From JAJFTV01 sp964426355 (lineage in GTDB: Bacteria > Chloroflexota > Anaerolineae > Anaerolineales > Anaerolineaceae), in assembly GCA_964426355.1 (NCBI GenBank), contig CAYRRA010000180.1, positions 1 through 8,823 on the forward strand: a stretch of 8,823 bases of DNA, given 5' to 3'. The notes below the pieces were generated by a model. That model made no database searches. It was not told where the DNA came from and was given only the letters and a program-made list of their open reading frames with translations. Of this stretch, positions 7,140 to 8,823 are shown piece after piece (the first letter of the stretch is position 1; each line of letters starts with the position of its first letter). Position numbers and translations under genes: made by a program.

Positions 7140-7239
7140 NNNNNNNNNNNNNNNNNNNNNNNNNNNNNNNNNNNNNNNNNNNNNNNNNNNNNNNNNNNNN
7201 NNNNNNNNNNNNNNNNNNNNNNNNNNNNNNNNNNNNNNN
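7140..7239. other. Assembly gap: 100 N
   Basis: Exactly 100 undetermined bases, a standard placeholder length. The left contig stops inside the second ATPase domain of the ABC-F gene, just after LDIQSR. The right contig begins inside the C-terminal membrane region of the glycosyltransferase. The genes converge, and both still lack a large 3' part, so the true distance must be greater than 100 nt or the join is wrong. ORFs that appear to cross the gap are artefacts. Confidence 0.98.
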
Positions 7240-8417
7240 GTGTTGTGAAAACTCAATCCCATCGACATGGTCAGCAGTAATGGAAAATACGCGATCAAGG
7301 CTCCAACCTGCCCCGGCTTCAATGGCCGGGACAGCAGGCTGATATTGGCATAAAAATAGACCGTGGCCACGCCAACCAAGCCGAGCAGAGAGAAACCTAA
7401 AAATCGGGTGTCCACCTCCGACCCGTCGAGGAATGGCAGGAGGGCAACGCTCGAAAGGGCCAGCAGGAGGACAGCGGCAAATATCGAACTGTTCCCCAGA
7501 TGGGCCAGAGCGTGCAGTTTGGTCACCAATGTGAGGTTGCTTGTCACAATGATCGGAGCCAGGTGGCGGGCATTTTCGGCCCCACCCTTCATCCAGCGAA
7601 ACTGCTGGGACTTGATCCCGCTCATCTCCACCGGCAACTCGGCCGGAGCCTCGACGTCTTCCAGATAGACAATCTCCCAGTTGTTCAACTGGGCCCGAAA
7701 GCTGAGGTCAAGATCCTCGGTCAAGGTATCGGCTTTCCATCCTCCGGCGTCAACTATGGCCTCTTTACGCCAAATGCCCGCCGTGCCGTTGAACTGGAGG
7801 AAATGACCGCCTGTCTTACGGCCCATTTGCTCGATGGTGAAATGGACGTTGAGCTGGAGAGCCTGCAATTTGGTGAACAGTGAATAATCATCGTTCAGGT
7901 GGGTCCAACGTGTTTGGACAACGCCAACCCTTTCATGCTGGAAATAGGGAAGAGTCCTTTGCAGAAACTGTGGGTCGGGAAGGAAATCGGCATCAAACAG
8001 AGCAATAAAATCTCCTTGCGCCTCGACAAGGCCTTCAGCTAAGGCACCGGCCTTGAAGCCCTGGCGATCGGTACGGTGGATGACCCGGATATTCAATCCC
8101 CTGTCTCGATACAATGACGCTTTCTTTTCACAGAGCGCCGTTGTGTTGTCGGTCGAATCGTCAAGAATTTGCACTTCAAACCGGTCACTGGGATAATCCA
8201 GGGCGGCGATGTTGTCGATTAACCGTTCCGCAACATAAGGCTCGTTGAAAAGTGGCAACTGAATGGTAACAAAAGGGACCTGTTCCCGATCAAGGGGCGG
8301 AGGCTGGGCTCTTCGTTTACGGCCGATGTAATGTCGCAACAGGTTTAACTGAAGAATATTGTAGAGAACGATGACCGCAAGTGAAAAGGCGCACAAACCA
8401 AAAAGCAGATAGGACAA
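7240..8417 (-). CDS. Membrane glycosyltransferase family 2, CslA/cellulose-synthase-like; 3' end lost in gap
   Basis: 392 residues are visible from a TTG start at 8417. This start is chosen because AGGAG lies 7 nt before it. A TTG at 8432 is also open and would add five residues, but it would place this ribosome site inside the gene. An N-terminal TM helix (about 3-24) leads to a cytoplasmic GT-A domain with QLPLFNE (53-59), LDDSTD (85-90), the DAD metal site (142-144), FNGTAGIWR (209-217), TEDLDLS (233-239) and QQFRWMKG (271-278). These are the D, DxD, TED and QxxRW residues of processive beta-glycan synthases. Further TM helices lie at about 307-330, 338-358 and 370-390. Wording such as PSDRFEVQILDDSTD, GFKAGAL and FNGTAGIWR resembles plant CslA (mannan/glucomannan synthase) and its bacterial relatives. 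It probably uses a nucleotide sugar at the inner membrane to make a polysaccharide; the sugar is unknown. About 100 residues are probably missing. It lies 46 nt after htpX on the same strand. Confidence 0.9.
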
Positions 8418-8424
8418 GAGATCA

Positions 8425-8429
8425 CTCCT
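8425..8429 (-). promoter_or_regulatory. Shine-Dalgarno AGGAG that sets the glycosyltransferase start
   Basis: AGGAG on the minus strand, 7 nt upstream of TTG 8417-8415. It is the best-placed ribosome site in this stretch and favours the downstream TTG over the TTG at 8432. There is no in-frame ATG near either, and an in-frame TGA lies just upstream. Confidence 0.6.
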
Positions 8430-8463
8430 CAATAAATGAAATCAGAATGAAAGGACAAACCAA

Positions 8464-8823
8464 TCAAGCCTGCAACGCCGTGATGCGTTCTTCAAGACTT
8501 GGGTGGGTCGCGAAAAGAGCCGACCAGCTTCGCCCGCCGGCGATTCCGGAAGAGGCCATGTTCTGAGGCAGTCCGGCCGTTTCCACGCCGCCGAGGCGAC
8601 GCAGGGCGGCGATCATGGGCAACGGGCTCCCCAACAGATAGGCCGCGCCGGAATCGGCACGAAATTCACGTTGGCGAGAAAAATACAGCACCACCAGGCT
8701 GGCCAGAAAACCGAACAGGATTTCACAGGCAATCACGGTGACCATATATCCGATTCCGTATCCGCTCGATTCCTCATCATTATTCCTGTTCAACACACTG
8801 TCCACCAGATACCCGACCACGCG
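8464..8823 (-). CDS. htpX: HtpX-type membrane zinc metalloprotease (M48), C-terminal part; partial at right edge
   Basis: The last 119 residues and the TGA stop are in the window; the start lies beyond the right edge. A hydrophobic segment (GYMVTVIACEILFGFLASLVVLYF) is followed by SRQREFRADSGAAYLLG, the typical HtpX stretch. Its EFRAD holds the Glu that serves as the third zinc ligand. The C-terminal MIAALRRLGG and FATHPSLEERITAL also match HtpX closely. The HEXXH catalytic motif should lie in the missing part. HtpX is an inner-membrane protease that degrades misfolded membrane proteins under envelope stress. The gene lies directly upstream of the glycosyltransferase (46 nt) and probably shares a transcript. 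The next in-frame codon at the edge (CGC) continues the frame, so the GTG at 8820 is not the true start. Confidence 0.93.
   Translation of the reverse strand, partial: RVVGYLVDSVLNRNNDEESSGYGIGYMVTVIACEILFGFLASLVVLYFSRQREFRADSGAAYLLGSPLPMIAALRRLGGVETAGLPQNMASSGIAGGRSWSALFATHPSLEERITALQA

Noticed and set aside
6882..8432. Minus-strand ORF of 516 codons running through the N gap
   Set aside because: The N run hides stops. Left of the gap it is merely antisense to the ABC-F gene; only the part right of the gap is the glycosyltransferase.

Overview
The window is bacterial and has three visibly different parts. No rRNA, tRNA, CRISPR array or recognisable insertion sequence was seen. The protein types point to a Gram-negative bacterium, most likely a Desulfobacterota-like (former deltaproteobacterial) lineage. 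The main clues are a PAS domain with a CX7CX3C cluster, a CxxC...CxxC sensor tail, a multi-TM N-terminal sensor region, an ABC-F ATPase and HtpX. This placement is from memory of these families and is tentative.

Region A (1-4382, all minus strand) is a signalling block. The upstream gene (2946-4382) is a membrane protein with a periplasmic substrate-binding-protein-like domain, one TM helix, a coiled coil and a four-cysteine tail, but no kinase or cyclase domain. Next, 147 nt downstream, comes a large hybrid histidine kinase. It has a multi-TM membrane domain, an extracytoplasmic region, a TM helix, HAMP, a coiled coil, PAS, HisKA, HATPase and the start of a receiver that runs off the left edge. 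This kinase is broken by a frameshift at about 1086 inside the PAS domain, so it reads as two ORFs (1086-2798 and 1-1087). The pattern suggests a loss of about 8 nt.

Region B (4383-5685) holds one small minus-strand gene (4866-5189). It encodes a predicted secreted or periplasmic, highly charged protein made of two copies of a 28-residue Cys-containing repeat. On either side are about 480-500 nt with no convincing gene. The left flank is AT-rich with some inverted repeats. The right flank is GC-rich.

Region C (5686-8823) is GC-rich. A plus-strand ABC-F ATPase (5686 to the gap) faces a minus-strand pair: htpX (from the right edge to 8464), then a membrane family 2 glycosyltransferase of the CslA/cellulose-synthase-like type (8417 to the gap). 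A run of exactly 100 N (7140-7239) cuts off the 3' ends of both the ABC-F and glycosyltransferase genes. The missing ends cannot fit in 100 nt, so the gap is a placeholder.

The best candidates for further attention are the kinase-less SBP/Cys4 sensor next to the kinase, the broken kinase itself, and the duplicated-motif small secreted protein. No complete new defence or mobile system is visible.
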